Source: Flavobacterium stagni | GTDB taxonomy: Bacteria > Bacteroidota > Bacteroidia > Flavobacteriales > Flavobacteriaceae | Assembly: GCF_004122105.1 (NCBI RefSeq) | Contig: NZ_SBKN01000005.1 | Coordinates: forward strand, 124,001-188,000 | Length of the DNA stretch: 64,000 bases | Direction of reading: 5' to 3' | Shown here: positions 45,626 to 54,363 of the stretch, one piece after another | How the letters are laid out: each line of letters starts with the position of its first letter | How positions within the stretch are numbered: the first letter of the stretch is position 1 | The notes under the pieces: generated by a model | What the model was told of the DNA's origin: nothing | Seen by the model: the letters and a program-made list of their open reading frames with translations, nothing else | Databases searched by the model: none | Position numbers and translations under genes: made by a program

Positions 45626-45718
45626 TTACTTCTTGACATAACACAATACCCATCCCTTTTCCTTCGGTGTGAAGAAATAAAAGAAATAATTAAAATAGGT
45701 AGTGAATGTGTTACGCAT
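45626..45718 (-). CDS. Phe/Tyr-rich attenuation leader peptide
   Basis: A 30-codon ORF with an ATG at 45718-45716 and TAA at 45628-45626, on the same strand as pheA and ending 55 bases before it. Residues 8-16 read YFNYFFYFF. In all, the peptide has six Phe and four Tyr, with one Trp and no resemblance to any protein. This is the form of an amino-acid-sensing leader: slow decoding of Phe or Tyr codons would stall the ribosome upstream of codons 21-24 (positions 45658-45647), leaving them free to pair with the terminator. It has not been annotated as a gene because it is so short. Function is inferred from composition and position. Confidence 0.85.
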   Translation of the reverse strand: MRNTFTTYFNYFFYFFTPKEKGWVLCYVKK

Positions 45719-45735
45719 CAGCTCTGTTGTTTTTG

Positions 45736-45766
45736 CTAAAATATTTATTTTAATTCAATAAACAAA
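45736..45766 (-). promoter_or_regulatory. Promoter of the phenylalanine/tyrosine operon
   Basis: Minus-strand TTTG at 45766-45763, a 19-base spacer, then TATTTTAG at 45743-45736. This is one mismatch from TTTG-N19-TAnnTTTG. It lies just after the response regulator stop and 18 bases before the leader peptide start. Confidence 0.6.
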
Positions 45767-45773
45767 AAATAAT

Positions 45774-46169
45774 CTAAATTAATTCCTCCAATACATTTTT
45801 AATTTGATGCTGTTGGATAGGTTTCACTAAATAATTACTAGATAAACTATATTTTTTTGCACGTAAGAGGTCTTCCTCATTATTGGAACTTGTCAATAGA
45901 TAAATTGTGATTTTTTGATCAATAGAGATTTTCGTAAATTCATCCAAAAAATGCCATCCATCCCAAATTGGCATATTCAAATCCAAAAAAATAACTTCAG
46001 GCAACTTTGAATCATTGGTTAACAAACAAGTAAGTGTATCATACGCATCTTTACCGTCCCTACAGACTAGAATACGCTCTACAAAACCTGATAGCTCTAC
46101 ATATTTTTTGGTAATAAAAACATGCATCGGATCGTCATCAATGATACAGACTAAGTCAATTTTTCTCAT
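45774..46169 (-). CDS. Single-domain response regulator
   Basis: A 131-residue receiver domain without an output domain (IDLVCIIDDDPMHVFITKKY, phospho-acceptor Asp in EVIFLDLNMPIWDG, switch lysine in NYLVKPIQQHQ). It starts 6 bases after the multi-PAS histidine kinase and is its likely partner. Such stand-alone receivers usually act through protein contacts rather than on DNA. Confidence 0.93.
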   Translation of the reverse strand: MRKIDLVCIIDDDPMHVFITKKYVELSGFVERILVCRDGKDAYDTLTCLLTNDSKLPEVIFLDLNMPIWDGWHFLDEFTKISIDQKITIYLLTSSNNEEDLLRAKKYSLSSNYLVKPIQQHQIKNVLEELI

Positions 46170-46175
46170 ACAATA

Positions 46176-49100
46176 TTAGGGTTTTAAAAAAATTTTGAAT
46201 GTTGTTCCTTGGTTTACTTCGCTTTCGACTTCAATTTTTCCACCCATACTTTCGATTTGATTCTTGGTGATAAATAAGCCAATACCTCTTGAATCTTCCC
46301 GATTGTGAAATTTTTTATACATTCCAAACAATTTATCGCCAAAACGATTTAAGTCAATTCCTACTCCATTATCCTCAAAACTAATTATTTTAAATTGTGG
46401 GGTTGTTTCTGTTTTAATTTTCAGATAGGCCTTTTTTTCATAATCACGATATTTGATAGCATTAGTGATAAAGTTTAAGACGATACTATCTACATAAACA
46501 GGCACTCCTTGGACCTCAAAATTTTCATCTACTTCATTAATTAATTGAAAATCGGATTGTTTTAATTGCAACAACAGACTATTTCTATTTTTCTCAATAA
46601 GGGTATACAAATTTACGGGGCAAAGTTGATGTTTAGTTAAATTAACTTTAACAATATCTGCTAAATCATCAACGGTTTGAACAAGACTTTTGGCTCCTTG
46701 CTTTAATAAATCAAATTGCTCATAATTATCAAGATGTGGCAATTCTAATCGCAATAATTCAATTATTCCTGAAATGCCACCACTATGTGAACGTAAATTA
46801 TGAGATACTATTTGAGCAAAATTTTTAAGGCGATTATTTTGTTCTTCTGTAATGTTGAGCAAAGATTGAATTTCGTCAACTTTTTTGATTATAGTGATAT
46901 CTGTAGCAATTCCAAGATAGCCCACAATTTCATGGTCAGTGGTAATCGCATTGACGGATAACAATACGGGTATTTCATTTTTATCTTTATCGATGTAAGT
47001 CCATTCTTTGGTAATGGGCATTCCAAGATTCACTTCATGAACAAAAACTTCAAAGCCATTGATTTGCTTTTTGTAATTCAAAGACAAGCGTTTACTTTCT
47101 TTCTTAACCTCCTCCTCTTTATGAATAATCAATGGGGTTTGCAAATTGATCATTTCCTCAGCACTGTAACCTAATAATTTTTCGGCTCCTGAATTAAAAA
47201 AAGTGATTTGACCAAGAGTATCCGTAGCAATTATGGAAACTTGAGTACTTGCATCTAATACCGCTTGAAAATTTGACAACGCTTCTTTCAATTTACGTTC
47301 CGCTTCTTTTTCAGTACTGATATCGCGTATAATGGACCAAATTCGCTTGTTACCATGAACATCGTTTACACAAACTCCCTGAAGTGCAACTGGATATCGT
47401 GTACCGTCTTTACGAATCAACTCTTTTTCATACAATTGATAGCTCCCTTTGGAGTCGAGTTCCGTTTTAGCTTTTGCATCAACAACCTGATACTCTGGCG
47501 GAGTAATATCTTGATTGTTTAAAAGTAAAAACTGAATTTTGGTATATCCTGACGGCTCTAACAATTTTTCATTGACATCAATAAAATTACCTGTTTCATA
47601 ATCCATTAATGCAATACCAATTGGTGATAATTTATAGAAAGTATTCAGCAAATCTTGTTGATAGGCAATTTCAAACTCTTGTTTCTTTCGCTTTGAAATA
47701 TCAATAATTTGAGAGATAAAATGAAGAATTGTGCCTTCAGTATCTTTGACCATTGAAACTGCTAAAATGATATAAACGATATGACCCTCTTTATGAAAAT
47801 ACCGCTTTTCCATCTGATAATGGTCGCGTTTTCCTTCAATTAATTCATTGAGATAAATCAAATCTTTTTGGAGATCATCGGGATGGGTAATATCTTGAAA
47901 AGTTCGCTTTAATAGTTCATCTTCAGAATACCCCAAAATGTTGCATAATTCTCGATTCACTTTAAGCCAATTTCCATTTAATCCGACCAAAGCCATACCG
48001 ATGCCTGCACTTTCAAAATTACCTCGAAAGGCTTCTTCACTGACTTTTAACGCTAATTCATTTTGCTTTTTAATCGTAATATCTTGTCGTGTTCCATACA
48101 TTAATAAAGGAGCACCTTCATTTGTCCATTCAAAAACTTTTCCGCGATCCAACACCCATATCCAATCCCCATTTTTATGTTGCACCCGCGCCTCAAACTC
48201 ATAAAAATCTATTTTGTGTTGAAAACAATCGGATAACCGTTTTTTTGAGTTAATTAAATCCTGTGGATGAACAAGTTTATGCCACGTATCAATAGAAATT
48301 GGCGCTAACTCTTCTAACGTATATCCAGCAATAGCAGCCCAACGTTCATTAAACACAACCGCACCACTTTCTATATTCCACTCCCATGTTCCTGCATTGG
48401 TTCCATCTAAAACCGACTTATAGCGTCGATTATTATCCACTATTTCTTGGATTGGACGTCCTTCAGGAATGACAAACACCACCTCCCCATTTTCATCAAA
48501 AATAGGCTTCAAAGTAAATAGAATGGTGATCGGGGTTTTATCTTTTACCCAAACAACGACCTCGTATTCAATAACCTTCCCTTTAACCGCTTCAAAAAAG
48601 TTAGCTTTTAATTCTTCTTTTGTATTTTCTGAAATTTGCCACCAATAGCAATCCCAAAAGTACTTTCCAATAACATCTTCATGTGTAATCCCTGCCATAG
48701 TAATGGCAGTATCATTAGCTTCCAATAAAATACCATCTAGATTTAAAAATCCAATAAATGTAAATGTGGAATTAAAAATGGCCTTGAACTTTAACTCATT
48801 ATTTTTTAATTCGGTAATATCTTGAAAACTTCCTATTAATTTTTCACCAACTTTTCGCCCTGTTGCTTTTACCCAACGTTGATTCCCTTTGGTAGTAATC
48901 AAAATACACTCTAACTGATAAGGAATATCGTGTTGAATACAGTTTGCGACTGCTTTTTCAATTTCCTCAACATAGTCGCGATGGTAAAATTGAATGCCGT
49001 TTTCCACAGTGATTGCAGTTTCATAGGGTAATTCATGAATCTGATATACAATGTCACTCCATACTATTTTACCCGAAGTCAAATCATATTCCCAAACCCC

Positions 49101-49673
49101 TATTTTATTGACTCGTTGTGTTTCTTCTAATAAATGATTTTTTGTGTCAATTTGATGAAGCAACTCCTCCCGCTCCAATAAATTTTTACGGTATTCAAAT
49201 AATTTCACACACAAACTGGATAAGTTTTTTAACTTTTTTATTTGAACTTTGGAAAGTGATTTAGGATTATCGTCAATGGCACACAGTGTACCAATTGGAT
49301 ACCCATTTTTGGTGATCAATGGAAAACCAGCATAAAAAACTAAATTTGGCGCATCAACCACTAAAGGATTGTCATAAAACCGTTCATCTTCACGAGCATT
49401 TTCAATTAAAAAAGGTTCTTCAGGAGTGAGAATAGCATGCGCACATAATGAAATTTCACGAGGAGTCTCTTTAACTTCAAGACCTTGTCTTGACAAAAAC
49501 CACTGTTTATCTTCAGTAATTAAAGAGATTAAGGATATCTTGGTACCACAAATCGTTGCCGCCATTGACGTAATCATATCAAACTCGTCTTGCTCGTCCA
49601 ATCCAATTAATTGCAAACTCTTCAATTCATTCAATCGTTCATTTTCATAAGAAGGTGTAGGTGGAATCATCAT
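46176..49673 (-). CDS. GAF and multi-PAS sensor histidine kinase
   Basis: A 1165-residue soluble kinase. A GAF domain (about residues 20-165) is followed by six PAS domains, each with a PAC-like end, starting near residues 180, 295, 415, 545, 670 and 795 (for example FESAGIGMALVGLNGNWLKVN and LDASTQVSIIATDTLGQITF). Phospho-acceptor His958 lies in IVSHNLRSHSGG. The ATPase domain has NFITNAIKYR, FEDNGVGIDL and SRGIGLFITKNQIESMGG. No membrane helix is present, so cytoplasmic signals or redox/light are likely inputs. The response regulator follows directly. Confidence 0.93.
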   Translation of the reverse strand: MMIPPTPSYENERLNELKSLQLIGLDEQDEFDMITSMAATICGTKISLISLITEDKQWFLSRQGLEVKETPREISLCAHAILTPEEPFLIENAREDERFYDNPLVVDAPNLVFYAGFPLITKNGYPIGTLCAIDDNPKSLSKVQIKKLKNLSSLCVKLFEYRKNLLEREELLHQIDTKNHLLEETQRVNKIGVWEYDLTSGKIVWSDIVYQIHELPYETAITVENGIQFYHRDYVEEIEKAVANCIQHDIPYQLECILITTKGNQRWVKATGRKVGEKLIGSFQDITELKNNELKFKAIFNSTFTFIGFLNLDGILLEANDTAITMAGITHEDVIGKYFWDCYWWQISENTKEELKANFFEAVKGKVIEYEVVVWVKDKTPITILFTLKPIFDENGEVVFVIPEGRPIQEIVDNNRRYKSVLDGTNAGTWEWNIESGAVVFNERWAAIAGYTLEELAPISIDTWHKLVHPQDLINSKKRLSDCFQHKIDFYEFEARVQHKNGDWIWVLDRGKVFEWTNEGAPLLMYGTRQDITIKKQNELALKVSEEAFRGNFESAGIGMALVGLNGNWLKVNRELCNILGYSEDELLKRTFQDITHPDDLQKDLIYLNELIEGKRDHYQMEKRYFHKEGHIVYIILAVSMVKDTEGTILHFISQIIDISKRKKQEFEIAYQQDLLNTFYKLSPIGIALMDYETGNFIDVNEKLLEPSGYTKIQFLLLNNQDITPPEYQVVDAKAKTELDSKGSYQLYEKELIRKDGTRYPVALQGVCVNDVHGNKRIWSIIRDISTEKEAERKLKEALSNFQAVLDASTQVSIIATDTLGQITFFNSGAEKLLGYSAEEMINLQTPLIIHKEEEVKKESKRLSLNYKKQINGFEVFVHEVNLGMPITKEWTYIDKDKNEIPVLLSVNAITTDHEIVGYLGIATDITIIKKVDEIQSLLNITEEQNNRLKNFAQIVSHNLRSHSGGISGIIELLRLELPHLDNYEQFDLLKQGAKSLVQTVDDLADIVKVNLTKHQLCPVNLYTLIEKNRNSLLLQLKQSDFQLINEVDENFEVQGVPVYVDSIVLNFITNAIKYRDYEKKAYLKIKTETTPQFKIISFEDNGVGIDLNRFGDKLFGMYKKFHNREDSRGIGLFITKNQIESMGGKIEVESEVNQGTTFKIFLKP

Positions 49674-49860
49674 GGCAATTAATTTAAACGCTTTGTAATT
49701 GACTAATTTACAAAAAATAGTCCTATTGTAAAAATAAGACTACAGTTTTAATACTTTAATAATTGAAAATGTGATATAAACACTTAAAGAATTATTAGGT
49801 TTCACAGAACGCTTTGAGCAATTAATTATAGTTAAGGACTTACTTTATTCTAACAAACTT

Positions 49861-50778
49861 CTATTTCACCCGACTCGGCGTATCTTTCCCTTGCACGATG
49901 GATTGTGCACTGACGGCAATCGACTTGATCACTTCGGTCATGTTGGTTAAATCCAAGGTATTCACCTCATCACTCAATTGGTGGTAATTGGGTTCGGCAT
50001 CCATTTTTGAGGTGGAAATCGTATGAGCAGGGACGCCCAAAGCGGCTAAAGTAGCGTTATCCGAACGGTAGAACAATTGCTCTGCGGGATACGGATCAGG
50101 GTGAAATTGAAACGGCGACCCTTGTAAGTTGCGTTGCAAAATAGTCCCGAAATCGGACTTTTCAAAACCGGTGATGTAACAGGAGTTTTTGCCCCATTTG
50201 CTTTCCGTGCCAATCATTTCGATGTTGAACATCGCGACTACTTGATCGGCGGCGATGTTCTTTGAGAAGTAACGCGACCCGAAACCGCCCACTTCTTCAG
50301 CAGTGAAGGCTACGAAAATCAAAGTGCGTTCGTTGTTGTTTAAGGCTTTATAGTATTGTGCCAAAGCAATCACAGCGGTTACTCCCGAAGCATCATCGTT
50401 AGCGCCGTTGTATACGGTATCTGTCCCTGTGGGTTCTGTACCTAAGTGATCAAAATGGGCCGAAAAGACCACATACTCATTGGGCTTGGATTTCCCTGGG
50501 ATTACTCCAATCACGTTGTTGGCGGCTTTGCCACGAATTTGGAATTCCTGACGGTAGTTGGATAACGTCCCCCAATAGCCTAACCCGATTTTTGCAAATT
50601 CTTGTTCGATAAACGCCGACGCTTTGTCTATGCCCGGCGTAAAGAGTTTACGACCTTGCATGGCATCGGCGGCGAGTTCGTTTTCAATTCGGGTTACTTC
50701 TGTTTGGGAAATGGTGGGATTAGTTTGTGCAGTAGCGAATGAAATCGTGGCGGCACATAAGAACAGGATTTTTTTCAT
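49861..50778 (-). CDS. M28-family zinc aminopeptidase
   Basis: A 305-residue exported peptidase. The ATG at 50778 precedes the signal peptide (MKKILFLCAATISFATAQ). Zinc-binding residues are expected in VVFSAHFDHLGTEP, NGANDDASGV and AFTAEEVGGFGS, with further ligands in FNIEMIGTES and HTISTSKMDAEPNYHQLSDE. It probably degrades peptides in the periplasm or outside the cell. It is alone in its transcription unit. Confidence 0.92.
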   Translation of the reverse strand: MKKILFLCAATISFATAQTNPTISQTEVTRIENELAADAMQGRKLFTPGIDKASAFIEQEFAKIGLGYWGTLSNYRQEFQIRGKAANNVIGVIPGKSKPNEYVVFSAHFDHLGTEPTGTDTVYNGANDDASGVTAVIALAQYYKALNNNERTLIFVAFTAEEVGGFGSRYFSKNIAADQVVAMFNIEMIGTESKWGKNSCYITGFEKSDFGTILQRNLQGSPFQFHPDPYPAEQLFYRSDNATLAALGVPAHTISTSKMDAEPNYHQLSDEVNTLDLTNMTEVIKSIAVSAQSIVQGKDTPSRVK

Positions 50779-50857
50779 GGTGTTTTTGTTGTTTGATGAA
50801 TGATTTAGGAACAATAACTGCTGCTAAAAGTACACATTTTTAGTAGGCAAAAATGGG

Positions 50858-50892
50858 GTTATGAATTATGAGTTATAAATTATGAGTTATGA
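50858..50892. repeat. Heptanucleotide array, RTTATRA type
   Basis: Five 7-base units (GTTATGA, ATTATGA, GTTATAA, ATTATGA, GTTATGA) between the M28 peptidase gene and the GC-rich element. It shares the trailing ATGAAGT with the array at 22823. Confidence 0.88.
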
Positions 50893-50964
50893 ATGAAGTA
50901 GATTAGACCCATTTGATTTTTTTTTGGAATTTCAGATCTACAGGCACACTTTCCCGCACGGATT

Positions 50965-51093
50965 TGCGTTAAGGATGGAGGCCTTGCGGAGCTCGCCTGA
51001 GACCACGAAGGCAGCGACGGCCGACAGCCTGACCTTGTGGGGTGGAAAACAAGTCACGTAGTGCTGTTTTTCACCCCACAAGGGAACGCCCAA
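50965..51093 (-). repeat. GC-rich structured intergenic element, copy 1
   Basis: A 129-base GC-rich element on the minus strand. It starts TTGGGCGTTCCC, has an almost perfect 19-base inverted repeat (51033-51051 and 51065-51083, one mismatch), then GGTCAGGCTGTCGGC, and ends near TCCTTAACGCA. A second copy with the same layout is at 57213-57317. Both are far richer in GC than the surrounding sequence. The layout resembles intergenic repeats I associate with Bacteroidota genomes, but I could not search for further copies. Confidence 0.7.
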
Positions 51094-51111
51094 AAATTCA
51101 ATGAGAATCTG

Positions 51112-51119
51112 TACCTTTG
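51112..51119 (+). promoter_or_regulatory. Probable -7 box for gldA
   Basis: TACCTTTG matches TAnnTTTG and lies 19 bases before the ATG at 51139. It is immediately downstream of the GC-rich element, whose hairpin ends 28 bases earlier. Confidence 0.45.
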
Positions 51120-51138
51120 TGTCAAATTTAGTACTACC

Positions 51139-52044
51139 ATGTCTATAGAAGTTCACGCTATTTCCAAATATTACGGCACACAAAAAGCCTTGGATTCGGT
51201 TTCTTTTTCGGTTAAAAAAGGAGAAATCGTGGGTTTCCTCGGACCTAACGGCGCGGGTAAATCGACCTTGATGAAAATCTTAACTACGTTTTTAAGTGCC
51301 GATGAAGGGAAAGCCGTGGTGAACGAACATGATGTGACTACCGATGCGCTAAAAGTGCAACGCTCGGTGGGTTATTTACCGGAACACAATCCGCTCTACC
51401 TCGATTTGTATGTGCGGGAATACCTAGCATTTAATGCCGATGTATACAAAGTGTCGACTTCGCGCATTGAGGAAGTGATTACCTTAACCGGACTCACCCC
51501 TGAGGCGCATAAGAAAATTGGGCAACTCTCCAAAGGATACCGCCAGCGTGTGGGCTTGGCTACAGCGCTACTCCACAATCCCGAGGTATTGATTTTGGAC
51601 GAACCCACTACGGGACTCGATCCGAACCAGTTGGTTGAAATTCGCAACGTAATTCGCAACGTCGGTAAAGACAAAACGGTTTTCCTATCCACCCACATCA
51701 TGCAAGAAGTGGAAGCGATTTGCGACCGGGTCATCATCATCAACCAAGGGAAAATTGTAACCGACAAGAAACTGGATAAACTGGTGGAAGAAGTTACGGT
51801 ACAATTGGTGGAAGTCGAATTTGATCAAGCGGTAAACGCTGATTTGTTTGCCCAACTCAAAGGTCTGACCCAAACGAAAAACGTGAAAGACAATTTGTGG
51901 GAACTGACGTTTCAAACCGAAGAAGACCCCCGCGCCCGTATTTTTGACTTTGCTACCGCTAATGGTTTGCGTGCCTTGCAAATTGTGGCGAAAGCGAAAA
52001 ACCTCGAACAAATTTTCCGCGAAAAAACGGCCAAGAAGAACTAA
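51139..52044 (+). CDS. gldA: Gliding-motility ABC transporter ATP-binding protein GldA
   Basis: A 301-residue ABC ATPase. The ATG at 51139 is chosen because an upstream in-frame start would encode the GC-rich repeat. Walker A is GPNGAGKST, the signature is LSKGYRQRVGLA and Walker B is EVLILDEPTTGLDP. The region SVGYLPEHNPLYLDLYVREY is typical of GldA. With GldF and GldG (not in this window) it forms a transporter needed for gliding in Flavobacterium. The stop overlaps the convergent DUF2807 gene by four bases. Confidence 0.9.
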   Translation: MSIEVHAISKYYGTQKALDSVSFSVKKGEIVGFLGPNGAGKSTLMKILTTFLSADEGKAVVNEHDVTTDALKVQRSVGYLPEHNPLYLDLYVREYLAFNADVYKVSTSRIEEVITLTGLTPEAHKKIGQLSKGYRQRVGLATALLHNPEVLILDEPTTGLDPNQLVEIRNVIRNVGKDKTVFLSTHIMQEVEAICDRVIIINQGKIVTDKKLDKLVEEVTVQLVEVEFDQAVNADLFAQLKGLTQTKNVKDNLWELTFQTEEDPRARIFDFATANGLRALQIVAKAKNLEQIFREKTAKKN

Positions 52045-52784
52045 TTGAACAACAATTGTCCTTGGTAGGTTTGCTGCACATCGATAGTAGGTGGTGTGTG
52101 GAATAACACTACATTTCCTGTACTCACGATGCTGCCATGGATGTACTGCATGGGTTTGACGAGCATGTCATTGGACCCGCGACTGTAGACGTACATATTT
52201 TGAACTTCTAAATTTTGAGCTTCGATGCGGCCATCACCTGCCCAGAAAATCAGGGAAGCATTTTGCGCCTGACCCGTGATATAAAATCGGGAGACGTTAT
52301 TATTTTCGATGGTGAATTCGGTCGTATTCACATTCAAAACAAAATCACCTGTAGCCGCACCGGGCACACCGTCACCGTGTGCATCGTTGGCATAAATATG
52401 CAACAAAGGATAATTTAATATCCCCACAGACCGGATATCTTGTTCGGTTTTGGAATAAATTTCTTCGAGATTGGGCGCGGTAATGATTACTTTGGCAACG
52501 CCGTATTCGCGAACCCAATTACAAGTAGATTTGTCTCGAATTTTCAACACGTTCCCATCTTGAACCACTTGGATGTTATTGATAAAATTTTCACCCGATT
52601 GCAACACGACTTTGTATTCGGGACCTTGGGTGATTTCGACTCCAATGCCGCGATAGACTTCGATGCGTGTGAACGCTGTAACGGGGACTTCACGGGTCAT
52701 GATTGTACCTTCCGACTCAATACAATCGGAGGGTTTTTCACAAGCAACAAGCAGGACCAGTAAAAGTGCGAGCAGTTTTTTCAT
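52041..52784 (-). CDS. DUF2807 (GIN domain) lipoprotein
   Basis: A 247-residue lipoprotein with signal and lipobox VLLVACEKPSD. The rest is a beta-helical DUF2807/GIN domain with repeating short strands (VEITQGPEYKVVLQSGENF, LEIYSKTEQDIRSV-like). Function is unknown; it is probably anchored to the outer membrane. It begins 1 base after the stop of the acyloxyacyl hydrolase-like gene. Confidence 0.88.
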   Translation of the reverse strand: MKKLLALLLVLLVACEKPSDCIESEGTIMTREVPVTAFTRIEVYRGIGVEITQGPEYKVVLQSGENFINNIQVVQDGNVLKIRDKSTCNWVREYGVAKVIITAPNLEEIYSKTEQDIRSVGILNYPLLHIYANDAHGDGVPGAATGDFVLNVNTTEFTIENNNVSRFYITGQAQNASLIFWAGDGRIEAQNLEVQNMYVYSRGSNDMLVKPMQYIHGSIVSTGNVVLFHTPPTIDVQQTYQGQLLFN

Positions 52785-52785
52785 C

Positions 52786-53874
52786 TTATAAACGGATTCC
52801 TAGACCAAATTCGATAGCCTCAGCCAGAAACATGTGGGTTTTCAAACTCAAGGCGGAAAAGACTTTGGGTGTCCAATAATATTTTAATCCGATGCGGTCA
52901 TACACCGGAATTTCGTTGTGCAAAGGATCATAAAAATAATACCCCACCTGGGCCTCAAGCGACAAGCGGTTGATATACAATTCATAGCCCGCAAAAATAC
53001 CTGCGCGTTTGTAATCGGTATTGGGGTCGATATGATCTTCGGGGTAAGCTGCCGATTTGTATTTGATAAAGTCTTTAAAACTTTGGGTTAGGAAAAGATC
53101 GGCTCCCAGTTGCACACCGCTTTTGCGATTCAAACGTTTGTCGATATACGCCCCGAGGTGATACAACGGATGGCGGCCACTATTGATGACCGAACTCTCA
53201 TTAAACCCTGTGCGGAACACAAAGTTATAGTGCAATTTTTCACGGTAATTCGTTTTCACTTTAGTTGTGTCGGGCGAATTAGAAACGGGTTTTTGAAGGT
53301 TGTAAGCGACTCCGATCGTGAGTCCATACGTATTGATACCGCTGTTGGGCGACTTTGAACGGCCGTTGGAATAATGCGTGAATAACAATCCGGCCGACAC
53401 GTCCATTTGGTTATGAAACAACGGTTGGTGGTACTCGAGTCCGATGTTGATATTGGCCAACAGCGTACTCCCAAATGCTTTGTTTTTGGAATTGGTCACC
53501 TTGTCATACGGTTGGTTCATATACGCCACACCCGCGGCTGTTTGGACTTGGAGGTGCCGTTTTAAAAAATTAAATCGGAAATAAGTCCCTGTAGCCCAAC
53601 TGTGTCCGAGGAACCGGTTGTTGAAATCTTGGTACAACAAATACACACCATACGATGGATAATTATAAGCCGCATGCCATTCTTGTGCGCCGTGGGTTTG
53701 TAGATTGTAATGGAATTGAATGCCTTCGGGATGTCCTTGCAAATGGTACAAATCGGGGGTGTGCGGCAAGACATTTCCTCTGAAAAAACGGACTTCAAAA
53801 GACGGTGTATTGGCGTTCTTCTGGGCGAAAAGGGCCTGAACTGTAAAGAAAACCAATACGATACTCTTGCGCAT
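52786..53874 (-). CDS. Acyloxyacyl hydrolase / PagL-like outer-membrane protein
   Basis: A 362-residue protein with a signal peptide (MRKSIVLVFFTVQALFAQ) and outer-membrane beta-strand pattern. The PagL-like active-site segment THYSNGRSKSPNSG carries the His-x-Ser pair of lipid A 3-O-deacylase. It probably removes acyl chains from lipid A. It is cotranscribed with the DUF2807 lipoprotein. A minus-strand TATATTTG box lies at 53900-53893. Confidence 0.87.
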   Translation of the reverse strand: MRKSIVLVFFTVQALFAQKNANTPSFEVRFFRGNVLPHTPDLYHLQGHPEGIQFHYNLQTHGAQEWHAAYNYPSYGVYLLYQDFNNRFLGHSWATGTYFRFNFLKRHLQVQTAAGVAYMNQPYDKVTNSKNKAFGSTLLANINIGLEYHQPLFHNQMDVSAGLLFTHYSNGRSKSPNSGINTYGLTIGVAYNLQKPVSNSPDTTKVKTNYREKLHYNFVFRTGFNESSVINSGRHPLYHLGAYIDKRLNRKSGVQLGADLFLTQSFKDFIKYKSAAYPEDHIDPNTDYKRAGIFAGYELYINRLSLEAQVGYYFYDPLHNEIPVYDRIGLKYYWTPKVFSALSLKTHMFLAEAIEFGLGIRL

Positions 53875-53892
53875 GAGTGGAATTTAGTGAAG

Positions 53893-53900
53893 CAAATATA
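53893..53900 (-). promoter_or_regulatory. Probable -7 box for the PagL-like gene
   Basis: Minus-strand TATATTTG fits TAnnTTTG, 18 bases before the ATG. The -33 region falls in AT-rich repeat units at 53904-53924 and no TTTG is placed correctly. Confidence 0.45.
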
Positions 53901-53903
53901 ATG

Positions 53904-53924
53904 GAAATTTGAAATTTGGAATTT
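53904..53924. repeat. Short heptanucleotide array, GAAATTT type
   Basis: Three 7-base units (GAAATTT, GAAATTT, GGAATTT). The unit resembles the array at 54329. Confidence 0.55.
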
Positions 53925-53973
53925 TAAAGGATTGAAACAAAGCAATATTTGTATTTATATTTACTTTTATCCT

Positions 53974-54237
53974 ATGAAATCGCATAACAACCAACCAAAA
54001 ACCATATATCTTCTTTTATTGGTGCTTTTTTGCCTAGGCATCATTACGCGAAAATTTTCTTTTTTCATCTATCTCTACGGAATTTCAGTAGTACTTAACT
54101 TTTATATCTTGTATAAAATTCCGAGTTGTAACCTAGAGCATCCTAATCAGTACCGAGCCCTTTCAGCAATATTGATTCTACTCCCTTTAATACTCCTTGG
54201 ACTACTGTTTTGGTTTTTTAGTAATGTTCAATGCTAA
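53974..54237 (+). CDS. Small membrane protein of unknown function
   Basis: An 87-residue protein with an ATG at 53974 (an earlier in-frame ATG at 53932 is less likely). It is mostly hydrophobic, with three predicted helices (IYLLLLVLFCLGIIT, FFIYLYGISVVLNFYIL and LSAILILLPLILLGLLFWFF). No known family was recognised. It is flanked by AT-rich heptanucleotide arrays and stands alone, so its being a real gene is likely but not certain. Confidence 0.5.
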   Translation: MKSHNNQPKTIYLLLLVLFCLGIITRKFSFFIYLYGISVVLNFYILYKIPSCNLEHPNQYRALSAILILLPLILLGLLFWFFSNVQC

Positions 54238-54328
54238 TCCGTTCTTCTGGGAGAAAACAACCTGAACAAAAAGAAGAAGCCTTACAATACACTTTCGAAT
54301 GAGAAATGATTCGTGAGGCAAATAAAGT

Positions 54329-54357
54329 GGAATTTGGGATTTTAAAATTTGGAATTT
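54329..54357. repeat. Short array, GGAATTT type
   Basis: Units GGAATTT, GGGATTT, TAAAATTT (8 bases), GGAATTT, ending seven bases before the stop codon of the T9SS gene. The unit resembles that at 53904. Confidence 0.55.
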
Positions 54358-54363
54358 AATACC

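Noticed and set aside
45568-45639. An in-frame ATG at 45639 that would extend pheA by 23 residues
   Set aside because: The extension would be translated through the attenuator hairpin, and the family N-terminus begins at the ATG at 45570. The upstream ATG overlaps the end of the leader ORF.
51037-51138. A longer GldA starting at 51037
   Set aside because: The extra residues come from the repeat element's hairpin arm; the ATG at 51139 matches the GldA N-terminus and has a -7 box at 51112-51119.
50938-51183. An 81-codon ORF on the minus strand over the GC-rich element
   Set aside because: It consists mostly of the repeat element and its hairpin, has no recognisable protein features, and overlaps the gldA promoter and start.
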